DNA of 64,000 nt, from the NCBI GenBank assembly GCA_021208885.1, contig JAJOJF010000008.1, forward strand, positions 1 through 64,000. The letters are read 5' to 3'. A program made the translations under genes and the position numbers. Below the pieces are notes generated by a model, which had not been told where the DNA came from, ran no database searches, and saw only the letters and a list, made by a program, of their open reading frames with translations. The stretch comes from Burkholderiaceae bacterium. Lineage in GTDB: Bacteria > Pseudomonadota > Gammaproteobacteria > Burkholderiales > Burkholderiaceae_B. Each line of letters opens with the position of its first letter. Positions within the stretch are counted from its first letter, which is position 1. Below are positions 9,235 to 21,556 of the stretch, in pieces.

Positions 9235-12041
9235 GCCATGTGACTGCAAAGCTGGACGAACTGGTCACACAACTAAGGGCAGTTAGTCCGCTCGGCTCGC
9301 TTTGTCTGGATTCGCGCCAAGTGAGTGCTGGCGATGTGTTTTTAGCATGTCCGGGCCACGATGCTGATGGGCGCGACTTTATTGGTGATGCGATAGCACG
9401 TGGCGCTGTGGCTGTCGTGTATGAGGCAGGTTTGACGGCTCTGCAAGAACAGGCTCTTGGCAAGGCGCCTGGGTGGTCGATTTCCGGTCTGCGTAATTTG
9501 TTGGGCGAGCTCGCATCAAGCTGGTGGAACGAGCCATCGCTGGCATTGACGGTCATTGCAATGACTGGAACCAATGGCAAGACGACGACGACTCAGTGGC
9601 TTGCCGCAGCGCTTAACTCAGCGGGAATTCCATGTGGTGTCATCGGAACCTTGGGTGTCGGTGGTTTGGATGGCCATGCCGTGGAAGGCGGGTTGACCAC
9701 CCCAGATGTGGTTAGTATGCATCGGCATCTCGCCGATCTGCGTGCGCTGGGGGCAACCCATGTGGTCCTCGAAGCCTCCTCGATTGGGTTGCAGCAGGGT
9801 AGGCTAGACGCAGTAAAGGTTGATGTGGGTGTCTTTACCAATCTCACGCAAGATCATCTGGACTATCACGGTGACATGCAAACGTACGCTCAAGCCAAAG
9901 CGTTGCTGTTTGCGCGGGACGAACTCAAGCACGCAGTCATTAATGCCGATGATCAGTATGCCGACATCATGCGTTCGAGGTGTAAGGCCGAGGTGCTGTC
10001 GTACGGTTTGTTCAGTACTGTGGCCACTATCAAGGCAGAGGATGTTACGCAGGGGTCAGAAGGTCAAGGCTTTAGGCTAGTGGAGGGTGACGAGGTCATT
10101 GAAGTAAAGACACCGTTTGTCGGAGCCTACACGATATCGAATCTGCTGGCTGTGGCCAGTGTTTTAAGGGCGCTAGGATGGCCATTGGCGAACGTCGGTA
10201 GTGCACTGCAAGCTTTGCCAGCCGTCAATGGCCGTATGGAGCCAGTCGAGCCGATTCAGTCTGATTCTAGTGTGCCGCGTGTGTTTGTGGACTACGCTCA
10301 CACGCCAGACGCGCTTGCCAATGTCCTGCAGGCACTTGCCCCGCTAGCTCGAGCCCGAGACGGACGACTTTGGTGCGTTGTGGGTTGTGGTGGCAATCGA
10401 GACCCGCACAAACGGCCTCTAATGGCTCGGGCCGCGCAAAAACATGCTGATTGTGTGCTGCTTACAAGTGACAATCCGCGCTATGAGGATCCCAAAGCAA
10501 TATTGCAAGACATGGTGCAGGGTTTAAGCAGTCTCGATCGCGTTGAAATAGAAGTCGATCGAGCAGTCGCCGTTCTGGGTGCAATTTGGCAGGCCAATTC
10601 TAAAGACGTGGTGCTTCTGGCTGGCAAGGGTCATGAACAATATCAGGAAGTAGCCGGTCGTAAGTATGCATTTGATGATAGGCAGTGGGCGAGGCTCGGT
10701 CTCTTGATGGCACAAAAGCCCGTGCCAGTTCAAACCGACTCTCGGCAATTAGCGGGTGGAGCGCTCTTTGTGGCGCTTCGTGGAGAAAGGTTTGATGGGC
10801 ACGATTATCTCGATTCGGTTCACGCTGCTGGCGCGGTTGCTGCTTTGGTTGAGCGTGTAGACGAGTCAGTTGATTTGCCACAAATTGTGCTTGGCGACAC
10901 GCTTAAAGCATTGCAGACCATGGCTGTGGCATGGCGTAGACGATTCGACTTGCCAGTCATTGGTATCACGGGTAGTAATGGTAAAACCACTACTAAAGAG
11001 ATGACAGCGGCCGTATGTCGTGCTTGGGTAGGGGTTGATCAGGCACTGTCAACAACTGGCAATCTGAATAATGAAATTGGTGTTCCGTTGACGATCATGC
11101 GGCTACGCGAACACCATCGTGTCGCTGTCATTGAGATGGGTATGAACCATCCTGGTGAAATAGCTCAGCTTGCCAAAATTGCGCAGCCCACCATTGGTTT
11201 GGTGCTTAACGCCCAACGCGAGCATCAAGAGTTTATGCAAACGGTTCAAGCCGTTGCCCAAGAAAACGGTCAGGCGCTATGTGCGCTGCCAGCTGATGGC
11301 GTGGCTGTCTATCCTGCCGGTGATATTTACAGTGAGCTATGGGCGGGGTTGGCTAAGCATGTGCAAACGCATTTGACGTTTGGGCAAAGCGATCAGGCAG
11401 CCATGATGATTCAGGATTGCCGCCTTGATGCACTTGGCAGTCAGTTTGTGTTGCGGTACCGACAAGAGGCTGTTGATGTCAAATTGCCAGTGGCTGGCTT
11501 GCACAACGTGTTTAATGCGGCTGCTGCTGCAGCGTGTGCGGTCGCAGCTGGGGTTCCACTTCAGAGGGCTGCTGATGCGCTGCAGGATTTTGTGGCAGTC
11601 AAGGGAAGGCTTTTGGTGCACCGGTTGCCTGACGGGTTGACGCTCGTGGATGATACCTACAATGCGAATCCAGATTCAGTGCGAGCAGCCATTGATGTAC
11701 TAACAACGTTATCGGCGCCGCGTGCCCTTGTGCTCGGCGACATGGGAGAGGTTGGCGATAACGGACCGCAGATGCATACCGAAGTTGGTCGTTATGCACG
11801 CGACAAATCCATTGACTACCTCTGGGCGCTTGGGCAGGCAACCCGAGACAGCGTAGAGGCATTTGGCGTTGACGCTCGTTGGTTTGAATCTCCAGAGGCT
11901 CTGTGTGAATACGCGACTTCAGTCAAACCCGCTAGTGTTTTGGTGAAGGGTTCACGCTTTATGGCCATGGAGCGAGTGGTCAACCGGCTTTTAGCCATTG
12001 AATCAGCGAAGTCTGAACGAGGGGCTGATCATGCTTGTTGA
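9231..12041 (+). CDS. murEF: Fused UDP-MurNAc-tripeptide synthetase / UDP-MurNAc-pentapeptide synthetase (MurE-MurF)
   Basis: One 936-aa ORF; MurE-type TGTNGKTTT and DNPRYEDP; second Mur ligase [11 protein letters not shown] and [10 protein letters not shown]. Confidence 0.95.
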   Translation: MSHVTAKLDELVTQLRAVSPLGSLCLDSRQVSAGDVFLACPGHDADGRDFIGDAIARGAVAVVYEAGLTALQEQALGKAPGWSISGLRNLLGELASSWWNEPSLALTVIAMTGTNGKTTTTQWLAAALNSAGIPCGVIGTLGVGGLDGHAVEGGLTTPDVVSMHRHLADLRALGATHVVLEASSIGLQQGRLDAVKVDVGVFTNLTQDHLDYHGDMQTYAQAKALLFARDELKHAVINADDQYADIMRSRCKAEVLSYGLFSTVATIKAEDVTQGSEGQGFRLVEGDEVIEVKTPFVGAYTISNLLAVASVLRALGWPLANVGSALQALPAVNGRMEPVEPIQSDSSVPRVFVDYAHTPDALANVLQALAPLARARDGRLWCVVGCGGNRDPHKRPLMARAAQKHADCVLLTSDNPRYEDPKAILQDMVQGLSSLDRVEIEVDRAVAVLGAIWQANSKDVVLLAGKGHEQYQEVAGRKYAFDDRQWARLGLLMAQKPVPVQTDSRQLAGGALFVALRGERFDGHDYLDSVHAAGAVAALVERVDESVDLPQIVLGDTLKALQTMAVAWRRRFDLPVIGITGSNGKTTTKEMTAAVCRAWVGVDQALSTTGNLNNEIGVPLTIMRLREHHRVAVIEMGMNHPGEIAQLAKIAQPTIGLVLNAQREHQEFMQTVQAVAQENGQALCALPADGVAVYPAGDIYSELWAGLAKHVQTHLTFGQSDQAAMMIQDCRLDALGSQFVLRYRQEAVDVKLPVAGLHNVFNAAAAAACAVAAGVPLQRAADALQDFVAVKGRLLVHRLPDGLTLVDDTYNANPDSVRAAIDVLTTLSAPRALVLGDMGEVGDNGPQMHTEVGRYARDKSIDYLWALGQATRDSVEAFGVDARWFESPEALCEYATSVKPASVLVKGSRFMAMERVVNRLLAIESAKSERGADHAC

Positions 12042-13203
12042 ATTGTTCGCCTGGCTGGCTGCTAACTATGACTCAGGTTTCAGGGTGTTTGAGTACATCA
12101 CCATGCGGGCGGTGATGGCATGTGCCACAGCATTGGTCATTGGCTTGGTTGCAGGTCCATGGGTTATTCGGAAGTTGGCAGCACTCAAAATAGGCCAGGC
12201 AGTCCGTCAGTATGGACCGCAAACGCATCTTACTAAAAGTGGCACACCGACCATGGGCGGTGTGCTTGTCTTGATCAGTATAGGTTTGAGCACATTGTTG
12301 TGGGCTGACCTGAGCAACCGCTTTGTATGGGTGGTGCTTATTGTGACGCTAGGCTTTGGCTGGATTGGCTGGATTGATGATTACCGCAAAGTGGTGCATC
12401 GAGATCCCGAGGGAATGCCGGCAAGGCAAAAGTTCTTCTGGCAAGCGATTATTGGCTTGTTTGCGTCGATCTATTTGGCCTTTGCAATTTCGGCGCCCGC
12501 CAACACCGAGTTGTGGCCTTTGTTTAAAGAATGGATTGCAAGTGGCATGACCATGCCATTGCCTAATCGTGCCGATTTGATCGTGCCCTTTTTTAAGTCA
12601 GTGAGCTATCCACTCGGTGTGTTTGGTTTTGTGGCACTAAGCTGGTTCGTGATTGTAGGCACTAGCAATGCCGTGAATCTTACGGATGGCTTGGACGGTT
12701 TGGCGATTATGCCAACTGTCATGGTGGGTGCAGCGCTTGGTGTGTTCGCTTATGTGGTTGGGCGAGTCGACTATTCGAAGTACTTGTTGTTTCCCTACAT
12801 CCCGGGCGCAGGCGAGTTGATGATCTTGTGCGCGGCGCTCGCAGGAGCAGGATTGGCATTTCTCTGGTTTAACGCCTATCCGGCTCAGGTCTTCATGGGA
12901 GATGTAGGTGCGCTTGCGCTCGGAGGCATGCTTGGCACGATCGCAATTGTGGTGCGTCAAGAGATTGTGCTTTTCATCATGGGCGGGGTGTTTGTGGTCG
13001 AGACCCTGTCGGTGATGATTCAGGTCGCGTATTTCAAGTACACCAAGCGTCGCTATGGCGAGGGTAGACGGATTTTATTGATGGCGCCGTTGCATCACCA
13101 CTTTGAAGTCGGTGGTTGGAAGGAGACGCAAGTGGTGGTGCGGTTTTGGATTATCAGCATGATGCTGGTGTTGGTTGGTTTGGCCTCTTTGAAGTTGCGA
13201 TGA
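12031..13203 (+). CDS. mraY: Phospho-N-acetylmuramoyl-pentapeptide-transferase
   Basis: [29 protein letters not shown] motifs. Confidence 0.96.
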   Translation: MLVELFAWLAANYDSGFRVFEYITMRAVMACATALVIGLVAGPWVIRKLAALKIGQAVRQYGPQTHLTKSGTPTMGGVLVLISIGLSTLLWADLSNRFVWVVLIVTLGFGWIGWIDDYRKVVHRDPEGMPARQKFFWQAIIGLFASIYLAFAISAPANTELWPLFKEWIASGMTMPLPNRADLIVPFFKSVSYPLGVFGFVALSWFVIVGTSNAVNLTDGLDGLAIMPTVMVGAALGVFAYVVGRVDYSKYLLFPYIPGAGELMILCAALAGAGLAFLWFNAYPAQVFMGDVGALALGGMLGTIAIVVRQEIVLFIMGGVFVVETLSVMIQVAYFKYTKRRYGEGRRILLMAPLHHHFEVGGWKETQVVVRFWIISMMLVLVGLASLKLR

Positions 13204-14729
13204 ACGAAACAGTATCCGTTTCTCTGCCGGGCAGTCGTTACCTGGTGTTAGGCTTGGGCCTGACCGGGCAGGCGGTTGCGCGCTGGCTAGCCCGTCAGGG
13301 TTGCGCCCTCGTGTTAGTGGATACTCGGGCAGATCTTGAGCTTGATGGGCTAAAAGCCCAACTGACTGAGGTTTCGGTCAAGTGGCACTTGGGCGGTGAA
13401 CTCGGCAGTGAATTGTTTGCAGAGGTCGATACGGTGGTGGTGAGCCCTGGCTTGTCTCCGCACCAAACGCCAATTGGCGAGTTTTTGCAGGCTGCCCAAC
13501 AGGCGGGCAAGCCCGTCATCGGTGACATAGAGCTATTTGCCCAAGCGCTTGAGTCTTTGGAGCAATCGCATAACTATCAGCCAGCCGTGCTAGCTGTGAC
13601 GGGTACCAATGGCAAGACAACGGTAACGGCGCTTGCGCGACACATGTTTGAATCTTGTGGTCTGCGCGCGTTGGCAGCTGGCAATATCGCTCCGCCTGTG
13701 CTTGACGCGCTTGCAGATGTTGTCAGTGAGTCAATTGAGCAGTGGCCTCAGGCTTGGGTGCTTGAACTTTCGAGTTTTCAGCTGCATTACACCAAGTCTC
13801 TTGCCCCCAAAGCGGCTGTGGTGTTGAACCTGACGCAAGATCATCTCGACTGGCATGCCTCATTTGAAGAGTATCAGGCTGACAAAGCGAGAATTTTTAC
13901 TAATGCCGAGGTTTGCATTGTCAATCGTGATGATCCGCTCGTTGCCCGGATGGTTGAGTCGCTTGATCATATGGCTGTGCGCTCATTTGGTTTGGGCGCC
14001 CCGATGCTCACGCACGACGTTGGCCTCGAAAGTAATCATGATGTGCAGTGGCTGGTCAGCGCCGAACCAGAGGATTTCGAAGATCAGGTCAAGCCAGTTA
14101 AGCGTCGCAGGGGTGACCCACCGCCGAGACGTCAACCGGGTCGAATGATTCGTTTGATGCCTGCTGACGCTTTGCCAATGGTTGGCATTCACAACACGCT
14201 AAATGTCATGGCTGCCGCTTTGTTGTGTCGCGCGGCAGGTGGCAGTTGGGCGCCTATTTTGAAGGCAGCTGGTAGCTATCATGGCGAGCCGCACCGCATG
14301 CAGTTCGTACGAACTGTTCGAGACGTGGATTTTTACAATGACAGTAAAGGCACAAACGTGGGCGCGACAGTGGCAGCCGTTGCTGGTTTGAGCAAATCTA
14401 TCGTTTTGATTGCTGGTGGCCTGGCCAAAGGGCAAGACTTTTCGCCGCTGGCGCAAATACTTCCGCGCAAAGCACGTCATGTTGTATTGATTGGCCAAGA
14501 TGCCACTCTTATTGAATCTGCTCTTGCGCATAGTGGCATGCAGTGTCAGGTCGTGTTGGATATGGCTTCGGCTGTAAGAGCTGCCTTTGAGCTGGCACAT
14601 CCCGGGCAAGCGGTGCTGTTGTCACCAGCATGCGCAAGTTTCGACATGTTCAGTGGCTATGGACATCGGGGCCAAGTGTTCATGGATGAAGTGACAGAGC
14701 TTGCGCTCTCACTCGGGGAGGTGGCATGA
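13200..14729 (+). CDS. murD: UDP-N-acetylmuramoylalanine--D-glutamate ligase
   Basis: [34 protein letters not shown]. Confidence 0.95.
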   Translation: MNETVSVSLPGSRYLVLGLGLTGQAVARWLARQGCALVLVDTRADLELDGLKAQLTEVSVKWHLGGELGSELFAEVDTVVVSPGLSPHQTPIGEFLQAAQQAGKPVIGDIELFAQALESLEQSHNYQPAVLAVTGTNGKTTVTALARHMFESCGLRALAAGNIAPPVLDALADVVSESIEQWPQAWVLELSSFQLHYTKSLAPKAAVVLNLTQDHLDWHASFEEYQADKARIFTNAEVCIVNRDDPLVARMVESLDHMAVRSFGLGAPMLTHDVGLESNHDVQWLVSAEPEDFEDQVKPVKRRRGDPPPRRQPGRMIRLMPADALPMVGIHNTLNVMAAALLCRAAGGSWAPILKAAGSYHGEPHRMQFVRTVRDVDFYNDSKGTNVGATVAAVAGLSKSIVLIAGGLAKGQDFSPLAQILPRKARHVVLIGQDATLIESALAHSGMQCQVVLDMASAVRAAFELAHPGQAVLLSPACASFDMFSGYGHRGQVFMDEVTELALSLGEVA

Positions 14730-15919
14730 GCTTGTTTGCCGAACTCACCCAGGGTGTTAATGCCATTCGTCCAGGTCGAACAACCATGCGCAATTTTGAT
14801 TTGCCATTGTTTGTGGCCGCAGGTACTTTGCTTTGCCTAGGCTTGTTGATGGTCTACTCCGCCTCGATTGCTTTGGCTGATGGTCCATTATTTAGCCAGA
14901 TGAGCAGGTACTCGTTTGTAACCCGCCAGGCGGTTTTTATGGTGGTTGGCCTGGCTTTGTCCTTATTGGTGTGGCTAACACCCCTGTCAGTTGTGCAGCG
15001 ATTGACCTTGCCTTTGTTCGGATTTACTGGATTCTTGTTGGTGCTGGTGTTTGTGCCTGGCATTGGCTTCGAGGCAAATGGTGCGAATCGCTGGATTGAT
15101 TTGGGGCCAGTGAATTTTCAGCCATCGGAGTTGATGAAGGTTGTTGCCGTGCTCTTTGCAGCGGATTACGTGGTGCGCAAGCAGCAACACATGGATAGTT
15201 TCGTCAACGGTTTTATGCCCATGGCACTTGCTATGGCTGGTGTTGGGATCTTGTTGTTATTAGAGCCTGATCTTGGCGCACTCATCGTGATCATGGCGAT
15301 TGCCATGGGAGTCTTGTTTCTAGGCGGAATCAACGCAAAAGTGTTCTCGAGCCTGGTGGCAGTGTTGCTCTTTATATTCTTTTTGCTGATTTGGTTATCT
15401 CCCTGGCGGCGCGCGCGTTTGTTTGCCTATCTTGATCCCTGGAATCCAGAGAATGCCTACGGAAGTGCTTATCAGCTGTCCCACTCATTGATTGCTATTG
15501 GGCGTGGGGAATGGTTTGGTGTCGGTCTAGGTTCCAGTATCGAGAAGTTACATTACTTACCCGAGGCTCATACTGATTTCATCGTATCAGTGATCGGCGA
15601 AGAGCTTGGTTTCATGGGTATTGCGCTAGTGATCGCTCTGTTTGCTGTGTTAGTGGCCAGAGCTTTTGAGATCGGCCGTTCAGCGATTGCCATGGAACGA
15701 GTTTTTAGTGGGCTAGTGGCTCAGGGTGTTGGGATTTGGTTTGGTGTGCAAGCATTCATCAACATTGGTGTGTGTTTGGGACTGCTGCCTACCAAAGGTC
15801 TTACTTTGCCCCTCATTAGCTACGGCGGCTCAGGCCTTGTGATGAACCTAGTGGCATTGTCACTGGTTGCTCGGGTCGATTATGAGAATCGTCTGTTGAT
15901 GCGGGGGGGGCGGACATGA
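14726..15919 (+). CDS. ftsW: Peptidoglycan glycosyltransferase FtsW
   Basis: SEDS family: MVYSAS, FVPGIGFEANGANRWI, LPLISYGGSG. Confidence 0.95.
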   Translation: MSLFAELTQGVNAIRPGRTTMRNFDLPLFVAAGTLLCLGLLMVYSASIALADGPLFSQMSRYSFVTRQAVFMVVGLALSLLVWLTPLSVVQRLTLPLFGFTGFLLVLVFVPGIGFEANGANRWIDLGPVNFQPSELMKVVAVLFAADYVVRKQQHMDSFVNGFMPMALAMAGVGILLLLEPDLGALIVIMAIAMGVLFLGGINAKVFSSLVAVLLFIFFLLIWLSPWRRARLFAYLDPWNPENAYGSAYQLSHSLIAIGRGEWFGVGLGSSIEKLHYLPEAHTDFIVSVIGEELGFMGIALVIALFAVLVARAFEIGRSAIAMERVFSGLVAQGVGIWFGVQAFINIGVCLGLLPTKGLTLPLISYGGSGLVMNLVALSLVARVDYENRLLMRGGRT

Positions 15920-16992
15920 GGTCACCCGCTCTCGTTTGGGTCATGGCCGGTGGAACTGGTGGACACATCATGCCGGGTTTGGCAGTAGCCGATTGGTTAC
16001 GTGACCAAGGCTGCTCAGTGAAGTGGGTCGGCAATCCAGGCAAAATGGAAGGGCGTTTGGTGCCACCGGCTGGTTACGAGATGATTCCGGTTGCTTTCGC
16101 TGGTGTTCGGGGTAAAGGTCTGTTGGCAAAGTTGCGCGCGCCTTTTGGGTTGTTAGCGGCAATGGCTAAATTGTGGCGTGCCATGTCAGAGTGCAAACCA
16201 TCCTTGGTGTTGGGTATGGGTGGTTACGTGGCCATGCCGGGCGGGTTGGTAGCCAAGTTGCGAGGCGTGCCGATCGTTTTGCATGAGCAAAACGCCGTGG
16301 CTGGCAAAACTAATCTATTGCTTGCCCGTATCGCCAAAATTCGGCTTGAGGGGTTCCCTAAGGCTTTGCCTGAAGGGCAGTGGGTCGGGAATCCGGTTCG
16401 TGCGTCATTCGCGCAGTTGCCCCCGCCGCAACAACGGTATGCACAGCGGTCTGGCCCTCTAAAAATCTTGGTGGTCGGTGGCAGTTTAGGTGCAGCCGCG
16501 CTTAATGAAGCGATTCCGATCGCCATCTCTCGTATAGATCCGTCAAAGCGTCCACAAATTACCCATCAGTCTGGTGAGCAGCATTTGCAGACGTTGATAC
16601 AGGCCTATCAAAAAGTTGACGTAGACGCCTCGTGTGTCGCATTCATTGATGATATGGCAAGTGCGATGGGTGAGGCTGATTTGGTGATTTGTCGTGCAGG
16701 TGCCATGACAGTCTCTGAGGTTGCAGCCGTCGGTGTTGCGGCCTTGTTTGTGCCTTTCCCGTTCGCGGTGGACGATCATCAGACAGCCAATGCACAGCAT
16801 TTGGTTTCGCATGAGGCAGCCTATCTACGTCAACAGCGTGATCTTGCAGTTGAATGGCTGGCGCGCTGGCTTGAAGCGCAAACGCGTGAAACATTGGCAG
16901 CGGTTGCAGATAAAGCGCGCCAATTGGCCAAGCCTGAGGCAACCGAGACAATTGGCTCGGCTTGCTTGTCGCTGGCCGGAGGTGGAGAATGA
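15916..16992 (+). CDS. murG: UDP-GlcNAc transferase MurG
   Basis: [39 protein letters not shown]. Confidence 0.96.
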   Translation: MRSPALVWVMAGGTGGHIMPGLAVADWLRDQGCSVKWVGNPGKMEGRLVPPAGYEMIPVAFAGVRGKGLLAKLRAPFGLLAAMAKLWRAMSECKPSLVLGMGGYVAMPGGLVAKLRGVPIVLHEQNAVAGKTNLLLARIAKIRLEGFPKALPEGQWVGNPVRASFAQLPPPQQRYAQRSGPLKILVVGGSLGAAALNEAIPIAISRIDPSKRPQITHQSGEQHLQTLIQAYQKVDVDASCVAFIDDMASAMGEADLVICRAGAMTVSEVAAVGVAALFVPFPFAVDDHQTANAQHLVSHEAAYLRQQRDLAVEWLARWLEAQTRETLAAVADKARQLAKPEATETIGSACLSLAGGGE

Positions 16993-18386
16993 GGCACCGA
17001 ATCGAGCACATTCATTTTGTGGGTATCGGCGGCTCTGGAATGAGCGGTATCGCTGAGGTTTTGTTGAATCTTGGCTATCGGGTGTCGGGGTCTGATTTGG
17101 CGAGTTCATCAGTTACTGACCGCTTGGCTGCCTTGGGTGCGCATATAGCTATTGGTCACGATGCCAAACATGTGTCTGACGCCGACGTGGTGGTCACCTC
17201 AACGGCAGTTGCCGGCAACAATCCTGAGGTGCTTGCAGCTAGGCAGGCACGAATCCCCGTTGTCGCTCGAGCTGTGATGTTGGCTGAGCTGATGCGATTA
17301 AAGCGTGGCATTGCCGTGGCGGGCACCCACGGCAAAACCACCACGACGAGTCTGGTTGCCAGTGTTCTGGCAGCCGGTGGGTTGGATCCAACATTTGTGA
17401 TTGGTGGGCGGCTTAACTCGGCAGGTGCCAACGCAGGCCTTGGCCAAGGCGAATTTCTGGTTGCTGAGGCTGACGAGTCTGATGCCTCATTTTTGAATTT
17501 ATTGCCGGTCATGGCCGTGGTCACCAACATTGATGCCGACCATATGGACACATACGGGCATGACATTGCCAAGTTAAAGCAGGCGTTTATCGAGTTTGTT
17601 CAACGTTTGCCCTTCTACGGCAGCGCGATTGTCTGCCTCGATGATCTCAACGTGCGAGAGATCATGCCGTTGATTTCTCGGCCGATCGTGACTTATGGGC
17701 TTAACGAAGACGCACAAGTCCGAGCCACTGACGTCAAGGCCAATGGCACAACCATGCATTTCAACGTTCAGAGGCAGCTTGACGACAAGCCGCATGAGCC
17801 TCTTAGGGTCACTTTGAATTTGCCGGGGTTGCATAACGTACGGAATGCCTTGGCAGCCATCGCGGTAGCCACCGAGCTTGGCGTGGATGATGCAGCGATT
17901 GTCCAAGCTTTGTCTGAGTTCAAGGGGGTTGGTCGTCGGTTTAATGTCAGCGGGCCGATGGTTGCTGATGCCGGCGGTCAATTTACCGTGGTTGATGACT
18001 ATGGTCATCACCCGGTCGAGATGGCAGCAACGATTGCAGCAGCCCGTGGTGCCTGGCCGGGTCGGCGCCTGGTGTTGGTTTTTCAGCCGCATCGCTACAC
18101 CCGCACGCGAGATTGTTTTGAAGATTTTGTGAAGGTGTTGAGCACGGCAGATGCAGTCTTGCTTACTGAGGTTTATGCAGCGGGTGAGGCACCGATTGTG
18201 GCTGCTGACGGGCGCGCGTTGGCGCGTGCCGTCCGGGTTGCCGGAAAGGTTGAGCCAGTGTTTGTGCCTGAAGTCAGCGAGCTGCCAGAGTTGATTCGCT
18301 CGTTTGCCCGGGACGGCGACGTGTTTGTCGTCATGGGGGCAGGTTCAATCAGCAAAGTTGCCACAACACTCGGGGAGGCATCATGA
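16989..18386 (+). CDS. murC: UDP-N-acetylmuramate--L-alanine ligase
   Basis: [29 protein letters not shown]. Confidence 0.96.
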   Translation: MRHRIEHIHFVGIGGSGMSGIAEVLLNLGYRVSGSDLASSSVTDRLAALGAHIAIGHDAKHVSDADVVVTSTAVAGNNPEVLAARQARIPVVARAVMLAELMRLKRGIAVAGTHGKTTTTSLVASVLAAGGLDPTFVIGGRLNSAGANAGLGQGEFLVAEADESDASFLNLLPVMAVVTNIDADHMDTYGHDIAKLKQAFIEFVQRLPFYGSAIVCLDDLNVREIMPLISRPIVTYGLNEDAQVRATDVKANGTTMHFNVQRQLDDKPHEPLRVTLNLPGLHNVRNALAAIAVATELGVDDAAIVQALSEFKGVGRRFNVSGPMVADAGGQFTVVDDYGHHPVEMAATIAAARGAWPGRRLVLVFQPHRYTRTRDCFEDFVKVLSTADAVLLTEVYAAGEAPIVAADGRALARAVRVAGKVEPVFVPEVSELPELIRSFARDGDVFVVMGAGSISKVATTLGEAS

Positions 18387-19354
18387 CAGGGACAATGCCG
18401 GCGTTGGGAAAGGTTGGTGTCTTGTATGGCGGGCGCTCGGCCGAGCGAGAGGTCTCCCTGATGTCAGGCCAGGCGGTTTACGAGGCGCTGCTGGCGAAAG
18501 GTGTGAACGCGCATTTGTTTGATACAGGCCAGCACGGCATTGGCGAGCTCGCTGAGCAGCAGTTTGATCGTGTGTTTGTAGCGTTGCACGGACGGTATGG
18601 AGAGGATGGCACGATTCAGGGCGCACTTGAGCTTCTGGGTATTCCCTATACCGGTAGCGGGCATTTGGCTTCGGCGCTCGCAATGGACAAGATCATGACC
18701 AAGCGTCTTTGGCAACAGGCTGGTTTGCCAACGCCTGACTATCGCGTTGTTCTCGGTGAGCAGGATCTCTTGGATTTGCCTGAAGCATTAGGCTTGCCGT
18801 TGATACTGAAGGCACCTAACGAGGGTTCGACCATTGGTTTGTCTAAGGTAACTGATGCTGACGGATTGGTGCCGGCTTACCGAGATGTCAGCCCCTATGA
18901 CAAGGTCATCCTGGCAGAAAAGTTCATCACTGGGCGAGAGTTGACAGTCGCGGTACTAGGTGCCGGTGCGGGTGCAAAAGCCCTGCCGATCATCGAGATC
19001 ATTGCGCCCGGTGGTAACTATGACTACCAGAGTAAATACTTCTCAGATGAAACCCAATACCTCTGTCCAGCCTCGTTGGCTCAGGCGCTGGCTGATCAGA
19101 TCAGCGAGATTGCAGTGCGTGCTTATCGGGCACTTGGCTGCGAGGGCTGGGCTCGAGCCGACATCATGCTCGATGTGGACATGAGGCCGTGGTTGCTAGA
19201 GATGAATACATCGCCTGGCATGACTGGGCATTCTTTGGTGCCGATGGCTGCCAAGGCCGCAGGCATGAGTTTTGGGGAGCTATGCGTGACGATATTGTCG
19301 CAAGCGCGTTGCAAAGTGCTCAATCGACAGTTAGCTGGACAGGGACAGGGGTAA
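18383..19354 (+). CDS. ddlB: D-alanine--D-alanine ligase
   Basis: [36 protein letters not shown]. Confidence 0.96.
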   Translation: MTGTMPALGKVGVLYGGRSAEREVSLMSGQAVYEALLAKGVNAHLFDTGQHGIGELAEQQFDRVFVALHGRYGEDGTIQGALELLGIPYTGSGHLASALAMDKIMTKRLWQQAGLPTPDYRVVLGEQDLLDLPEALGLPLILKAPNEGSTIGLSKVTDADGLVPAYRDVSPYDKVILAEKFITGRELTVAVLGAGAGAKALPIIEIIAPGGNYDYQSKYFSDETQYLCPASLAQALADQISEIAVRAYRALGCEGWARADIMLDVDMRPWLLEMNTSPGMTGHSLVPMAAKAAGMSFGELCVTILSQARCKVLNRQLAGQGQG

Positions 19355-19357
19355 TAC

Positions 19358-20164
19358 GTGTGGAACGAAGCCCGTTTCATCAATGCGACAGCCAACCTCT
19401 TGATGGTTTTGGCGGTGCTCGCTTTGTTGGCGGGAGCCTTGCTATGGGTTGTGCGGCTGCCTGCGTTCGATATCAAGCGAGTCGTGATTGCGCCAACGTC
19501 GCAAGCAGGGTTTCAGTATGTCTCACCCGATGTGGTGCGCAGCGCCATTGCTGGTCGCTTGGTGGGCAATTTCTTCAGCATGGATTTGCAAAAAGCACGC
19601 GAAGCGTTCGAGTCTGCTCCATGGGTAAGGCACGTCAGTGTTCGTCGGGTGTGGCCCAACGAATTGCAAGTCGATATCGAGGAGCAGCAGCCGTTGGCAT
19701 TCTGGAACGAAAACCAGATGATCAACACCTGGGGGGAAGTGTTTACTGCAAATCGTGCGGTGCTTGCCGACGACCTCTACTTGCCTCAGTTTTATGGGCC
19801 AGAAGGCTCGGAATCGCTGATGGTGCAACGTTATGCCGAACTTGGGCAATGGTTCGAGCGGCTCGGTTTGGGTGTGCAGCAACTGACCTTGAGCAATCGT
19901 TACGCTTTGCAGGCGCAGCTCTCGAACGGTGTGACGCTCATGTTGGGCCGCGACCCAGGGGCGGAAACAGCCGACCCCCAGGCGGGCGTACCGGGAGCGG
20001 TGTCTTTTGGGGAGCGTATCGAAAGATTTGTGCGCAACTGGCCACAAGCCGTGGATCAGTTGCAAGGGAAAACCGTGGAACGCGTGGATTTGCGGTATCC
20101 CAATGGCTTTGCAATCACGTTGGCGCAGGCGCCAACGCCCGTCAATTCAAACAAGAAACGGTAA
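19358..20164 (+). CDS. ftsQ: Cell division protein FtsQ (GTG start)
   Basis: N-terminal TM, POTRA-like region, position ddlB-ftsQ-ftsA. Confidence 0.92.
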   Translation: MWNEARFINATANLLMVLAVLALLAGALLWVVRLPAFDIKRVVIAPTSQAGFQYVSPDVVRSAIAGRLVGNFFSMDLQKAREAFESAPWVRHVSVRRVWPNELQVDIEEQQPLAFWNENQMINTWGEVFTANRAVLADDLYLPQFYGPEGSESLMVQRYAELGQWFERLGLGVQQLTLSNRYALQAQLSNGVTLMLGRDPGAETADPQAGVPGAVSFGERIERFVRNWPQAVDQLQGKTVERVDLRYPNGFAITLAQAPTPVNSNKKR

Positions 20165-20168
20165 AACC

Positions 20169-21395
20169 ATGACTCGTGACATCAAAGACTTGATCGTCGC
20201 TCTAGATATCGGTACCACCAAAGTGGTTGCGGTGGTGGCCGAAGTGTTGCCCGAGGGCGGGTTTGAGGTGTTGGGCCTAGGCCAACATGAGTCCAAAGGC
20301 ATGCGCAAAGGGGTGGTCGTCAACATTGAAACCACGGTGAATTCAATACAGCGTGCTCTAGAAGAGGCCGAACTCATGGCCGATTGCAAGATTCGCGATG
20401 TATATACCGGTATTGCGGGCAATCACATCCGCAGTTTTAATTCCAGCGGCATGGTGGCAGTCAAAGACAAAGAAGTGACTGCCACAGACGTGGCTCGTGT
20501 CGTCGAGACTGCAAAAGCAGTCAATATCCCGACTGATCAGCAAGTGCTGCATGTGCTCACACAGGAATTCATCGTTGATGGCCAGGAGGATATCCGTGAG
20601 CCGATCGGCATGAGTGCGCTGAGACTCGAAGTAAAGGTTCATATTGTGACCGGATCAGTCAGTGCCGCGCAGAACATCGTCAAGTGTGTGCGTCGTTGCG
20701 GCCTTGAGGTGCAAGACCTGATTCTTCAGCCTTTGGCCTCTAGTCTCGCTTGCCTGACGCCAGACGAGCGTGAATTGGGTGTGGTGTTGGTTGATATTGG
20801 TGGCGGCACCACAGATGTGGCGATATACACCGGTGGCGCGATCCGTCACACAGCGGTTTTACCGATCGCAGGTGACCAGATCACTAGCGATATTGCTGCG
20901 ATGTTACGCACGCCCACGCCTGATGCCGAAGACATCAAGCTGCGTTATGGCATCGCCAAGCAAGTGTTGGCCAGCCCCGATGACATGGTTGAGGTGCCTG
21001 GTTTAGGTGACCGGGGTCCCCGGTTGGTCAATCGCCAGGCACTAGGCGCAGTAATTGAGCCGCGGGTCGAAGAGCTATTTGGTTTGGTGCAACAGGTTGT
21101 GCGCGACTCTGGTTATGAGGATTTGCTGGCATCCGGCATCGTATTGACAGGTGGATCAGCCTTGTTGCCAGGCATTGTCGAACTCGCTGAGGATGTCTTT
21201 CTGAAGCCAGTGCGTGTGGCTGTTCCTGAGTACGACGGTGGCCTAGCCGATGTGATGCGTAGCCCAAGATTTAGCACGGTGATGGGGTTGCTTGGCGAAG
21301 CGCGGCTGCAGCGGTTACGCGGGCGCAAGGTGGCTCAACAAAACGGTAGCTTTAAGCGTGTTTTGGCTCGCATGAAGGAATGGTTCATGCATTGA
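20169..21395 (+). CDS. ftsA: Cell division protein FtsA
   Basis: IVALDIGTTKVVAVVAE, VLVDIGGGTTDVAIYTGG. Confidence 0.96.
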   Translation: MTRDIKDLIVALDIGTTKVVAVVAEVLPEGGFEVLGLGQHESKGMRKGVVVNIETTVNSIQRALEEAELMADCKIRDVYTGIAGNHIRSFNSSGMVAVKDKEVTATDVARVVETAKAVNIPTDQQVLHVLTQEFIVDGQEDIREPIGMSALRLEVKVHIVTGSVSAAQNIVKCVRRCGLEVQDLILQPLASSLACLTPDERELGVVLVDIGGGTTDVAIYTGGAIRHTAVLPIAGDQITSDIAAMLRTPTPDAEDIKLRYGIAKQVLASPDDMVEVPGLGDRGPRLVNRQALGAVIEPRVEELFGLVQQVVRDSGYEDLLASGIVLTGGSALLPGIVELAEDVFLKPVRVAVPEYDGGLADVMRSPRFSTVMGLLGEARLQRLRGRKVAQQNGSFKRVLARMKEWFMH

Positions 21396-21556
21396 CCAAT
21401 AGATTGTTAGTCATGGCATTTTGCGATGGCTTATTGGTTGTGATTCAGGTTGATTTTGGTTGGTGGCGGCCTGGATAACAGAGAGCGCCCAACACAAGTT
21501 GGTGCGAAGTGGTCAGGGGACTTGTAGTTTTATTTTTTGACTTGAGGGAGTCGATC

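Noticed and set aside
19189-20172. 327-aa + strand ORF overlapping ddlB 3' end and ftsQ
   Set aside because: Out-of-frame shadow ORF; ftsQ (19358-20164) explains the region with conserved product and position.
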